A DNA stretch of 64,000 nt, taken from assembly GCF_014650815.1 (NCBI RefSeq), contig NZ_BMVR01000003.1, forward strand, positions 434,001 to 498,000, in the 5' to 3' direction. A program made the translations under genes and the position numbers. Each line of letters opens with the position of its first letter. Positions within the stretch are counted from its first letter, which is position 1. The notes beneath the pieces were generated by a model. That model was given only the letters and a program-made list of their open reading frames with translations. It had not been told where the DNA came from and did no database searches. This stretch comes from Streptomyces flavofungini (GTDB lineage: Bacteria > Actinomycetota > Actinomycetes > Streptomycetales > Streptomycetaceae). Shown here one piece after another: positions 54,701-64,000 of the stretch.

Positions 54701-57451
54701 GAGCTACTACGCGTTGGGCCTGGACTCCGCGACGCTGCTGCGGATCGCGGTGGAGCTGGGGGAGCGGCTCGGCACGAAGCTGTCGCCGACGGTGCTGTTC
54801 GAGCACGCCACGGTGACGGAGCTGGCCGCGCATCTGACCCGCGAGCACGCGTCCGTCGTGGCGGCCGAAGTGCCTCTGCGGGACGGCGACATGGGCTCGG
54901 GAGAGCCTGACGCACCCGACCCGCTCGACGTGCCCGTGCCGTCCCTGGCGTCCGAGGCATTCGAGGCATCCGAGGTGCACAGCGCCTCCGACGCCCCCGC
55001 GCGGCCGGACACCCCGCCCCATGCCCCCGCCGGACCCTCCGGCGACATCGCCATCGTCGGCCTCGGCGGCCGCTACCCCAAGGCGCCCGGCATCGCCGAG
55101 TTCTGGGAGAACCTGAAGGCGGGGCGCGACTGCGTCGGTGAGGTGCCGGAGAGCCGCTGGCCGCGTGCCACCTTCGCGGGCGAGCGCACCCCGTCGGGAC
55201 GGGAGATGTCCGGCTGGGGCGGCTTCCTCGACGACCCGGACTGCTTCGACGCGGAGTTCTTCGACGTCCCGGAGGGCGAGGCGGCTCAACTCGACCCGCA
55301 GGAGCGGCTGTTCCTCGAAGTGTGCTGGGAGGCGGTCGAGGACGCCGGGTACACGCCCGCGGGTCTGTCCGGGGCCGAGGGACCCGGACCGCGCCGGTCC
55401 GTCGGCGTCTTCGCCGGAGTCATGCACAAGGACTACGTCCTGGTCCAGCACGACGCGGCGGGCGGCGACGGAGCGTCCGCGCCGCTGGCCCTGAACGCCG
55501 CGGCCGTCGCCAACCGCGTCTCCCACTTCTGCGACTTCCGCGGCCCGTCCCTCGCGGTCGACACCGTGTGCGCGTCGTCGCTGAGCGCCGTGCACCTGGC
55601 GGTGGAGAGCCTGCGGCGCGGCGAGTGCGACGCGGCCCTCGCGGGCGGCGTGAACCTTTCGCTGCACCCGGCCAAGTACCGCACGTACGGCACGCTCGAC
55701 CTGCTGGCGAGCGACGCGCCCGCGCGTTCCTTCGGCGCGGGCGGCGACGGGTACGTGTCGGCGGAGGGCGTCGGCGCCGTCGTCCTGAAGCCGCTGGACC
55801 GGGCCCTGGCCGACGGTGACGCCGTGTACGCCGTCATCAAGGGCACCGCGGTCAACCACTCCGGGCGCACCCCCGGCATCCGGGTGCCGTCCGTCGCCGC
55901 GCAGGCGGAACTGATCGAGGGCTGCCTGCGGCGGGCCGGGGTCGACCCGGCGACGATCGGCTACGTCGAGGCGCACGGCACCGGCACCGAGATCGGTGAC
56001 CTGATCGAGGTGCAGGCGCTGCGCCGGGTGTTCGAGCAGCACACGGACGCCACCGGATGCTGCGCCCTCGGCTCGGTCAAGTCGGCCATCGGCCACGCCG
56101 AGGCGGCCGCCGGGATCAGCGGGCTCACCAAGGCGGTCCTCCAACTGCACCACCGGACGCTGACACCGCTCGTGGGCGACGGGACGGCCAACCCGTACCT
56201 CGACCTCGACGACTCGCCGTTCCGCCTCCAGAGGGAACTCCAGGAGTGGACGGGCGACGCCGTCCGCCCCGGCACGCCCCGCCGCGCCGGAGTGAGCGCG
56301 TTCGGCGCCACCGGCACCAACGCCCACATCGTCCTGGAGGAAGCACCGGCAGCGGCGGACCAGGCCCTGCGCGACGGCGCGACGGGACCTGTGCTCGTAC
56401 CGCTGTCGGCGACGGACGGCGAACGGCTGCGCGCCTACGCCGAGAAGCTGCTGCGCTTCCTGGAGACCAAGGAGGGCGCGGCGCTCGCCCCGGCCGCCCT
56501 GGCCGGCACCCTGCAGACCGGGCGGGTCGCCCTGGCCGAGCGCGCGGTGATCCTCGCGCACGACCTGGACGACGTCCGGGACGGCCTGGAGGCGCTGGCC
56601 CACGGCACCGGCACGGCCGACGCCGGGGTGCGGGTGTGGCGCGGCCGTGTGGCCGAGCGGCCCCTGGAGGCGCGGCTCCTGGACGAGGACGACGTGCGCG
56701 CCGACCTCGTCGCCCGCTGGGTGGCGCGGGGCAAGTGGGACAAGGTCGCGGAGCTGTGGCTCGGCGGCTACGCGGTCGACTGGCACGGCACGCACGGCAC
56801 GCACGGCACGGCGGTGCCGCGGCGCGTGCATCTGCCCACATATCCCTTCGCCAGGCGGCGGCACTGGGTGACGGCGTCGCCCGAGCGGGGTGCCGGGTCG
56901 TCGAGCCGCCTGCCCGCGGCCGGGGGCACGCGCGCCACGGGGGAGCGGCCCGCCACGGGGAAGGCGCCCGACGCGGTGCGGTGGCGTTTCGTTCCGGACG
57001 GCGCCGAGCCGCCCGCGACCGCCCACCGGGGAGACCTCCCCGCCGAGGAGAAGGCCCGCGGCTACCTGCGTCAGCTAGTCGCCGCCCGCGTGGGACGGCC
57101 CGCGGGGGAGATCGGGCCGCACGCGGGCCTGATCGAGCTCGGCCTGACCTCGCTCGGCGCCGTGGGGCTCAGCCGGGACCTGGCGGCGACGGTCGCGCCC
57201 GGGTTCGTGCCCAGCGCGCTGTTCGAGTACGGCACCGTCGCCGATCTCGCGGCGCACCTCGCCGACCGCTGGCCCGCGGGCCTCGCGCGGCTGGTCGCGA
57301 CGCGCCCCGAAACGCCCGCGCCCGCCGCCCCGGAGGCCGACCGCGCCGACCCCGCCAGCCCCGCCGTCTTGGACGTGCTGGAGCTGCTGCGCACCGGCGC
57401 CCTGCACCTCGACGACGCCATCGCGCTCCTCGACGAAGAGAGTTACGAGAA

Positions 57452-57455
<4 letters not shown>
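42711..57455 (+). CDS. Giant trans-AT polyketide synthase, GNAT loading plus four KS modules
   Basis: The product has 4,914 residues from ATG 42711, where the GNAT domain begins; ATG 42672 is in frame but without a ribosome site. Domains by residue: GNAT-like loading acyltransferase 1-190; ACP (Ser262); KS1 362-785 (Cys528 in DTACSSS); DH1 about 1003-1290 (His1027 in DHRVAGEPVLP); KR1 1475-1730; ACP (Ser1782); KS2 1872-2325 (Cys2050, DTMCSSS); KR2 2525-3035 (GGTRGIG at 2776); ACP (Ser3101); KS3 about 3190-3600 (Cys3345, but HGTGT is NGSGS, Asn3480); DH2 3640-3915 (His3664); ACP (Ser4006); KS4 4112-4545 (Cys4287, DTVCASS); ACP (Ser4814, GLTS). No AT domain occurs, so malonyl units must come from a free AT outside the window. 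KS3 is likely non-elongating, making KS2-KR-ACP / KS3-DH-ACP a dehydrating bimodule. Inferred: an acyl starter, two double bonds, then a beta-keto unit. The C-terminal helix (VLELLRTGALHLDDAIALLDE) may dock to the next protein. Confidence 0.93.

Positions 57456-64000
<6,545 letters not shown>

Noticed and set aside
44000..57000. Acyltransferase domains inside the PKS
   Set aside because: The inter-KS linkers were read for the GHSxG and YASH/HAFH motifs of AT domains and none was found.

Overview
The window is typical Streptomyces-type actinobacterial DNA. GC is very high with strong third-position GC bias, GTG starts are common, genes are tightly packed and often divergent, and DtxR/IdeR-type iron boxes, a DUF397 protein, an MbtH protein and large modular megasynthases are present. 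No rRNA, tRNA, insertion sequence or CRISPR array was seen.

Region 1 (1-25.8 kb) is mainly acyl and ring catabolism. It holds an FAD monooxygenase diverging from a nitronate monooxygenase/acyl-CoA synthetase pair across a 30-bp palindrome, a secreted Ntn-hydrolase acylase, and a second acyl-CoA synthetase. A LysR-controlled set follows (quinone-type reductase, alpha/beta hydrolase, SDR; joined by ATGA overlaps), then a rifampin ADP-ribosyltransferase, phenylacetate-CoA ligase, a GH5 endoglucanase and a secreted chorismate mutase. A third acyl-CoA synthetase diverges from a compact operon of enoyl-CoA hydratase, tandem DUF35 protein and two thiolase-fold proteins that lack the usual catalytic cysteine context. 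Between these lies a two-gene conflict-type locus: a trypsin-like protease fused to a NACHT ATPase and HEAT-like repeats (8012-11284), diverging from a small trypco2-type protein (11357-11662). A 16-bp tandem repeat lies at the 3' end of the large gene.

Region 2 (25.9-33.6 kb) contains an amidohydrolase and a hydroxamate-siderophore fragment: MbtH, a formyltransferase and an ornithine N-monooxygenase like coelichelin CchA/CchB. Three iron boxes control this area, one of them before an unknown protein with two HTH-like segments. No siderophore NRPS or transporter is present. A leucine-rich-repeat protein diverges from a CGNR zinc-finger regulator over a nested palindrome.

Region 3 (33.8-41.5 kb) has secreted and hydrolytic enzymes: a GH95 alpha-L-fucosidase, an N-acetylmuramoyl-L-alanine amidase, a penicillin-binding-protein-like serine hydrolase and an amidase-signature enzyme.

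Region 4 (41.6-64 kb) is the left edge of a trans-AT hybrid PKS-NRPS cluster. A type II thioesterase diverges from a 4,914-residue PKS: GNAT-ACP | KS-DH-KR-ACP | KS-KR-ACP | KS0-DH-ACP | KS-ACP. Its stop overlaps the start of the next synthase (C-A-PCP | KS-DH-..., cut by the window end). No AT domain occurs in either protein. The predicted sequence is an acyl starter (probably acetyl), two double bonds, a beta-keto unit, then probably glycine, then further extension.
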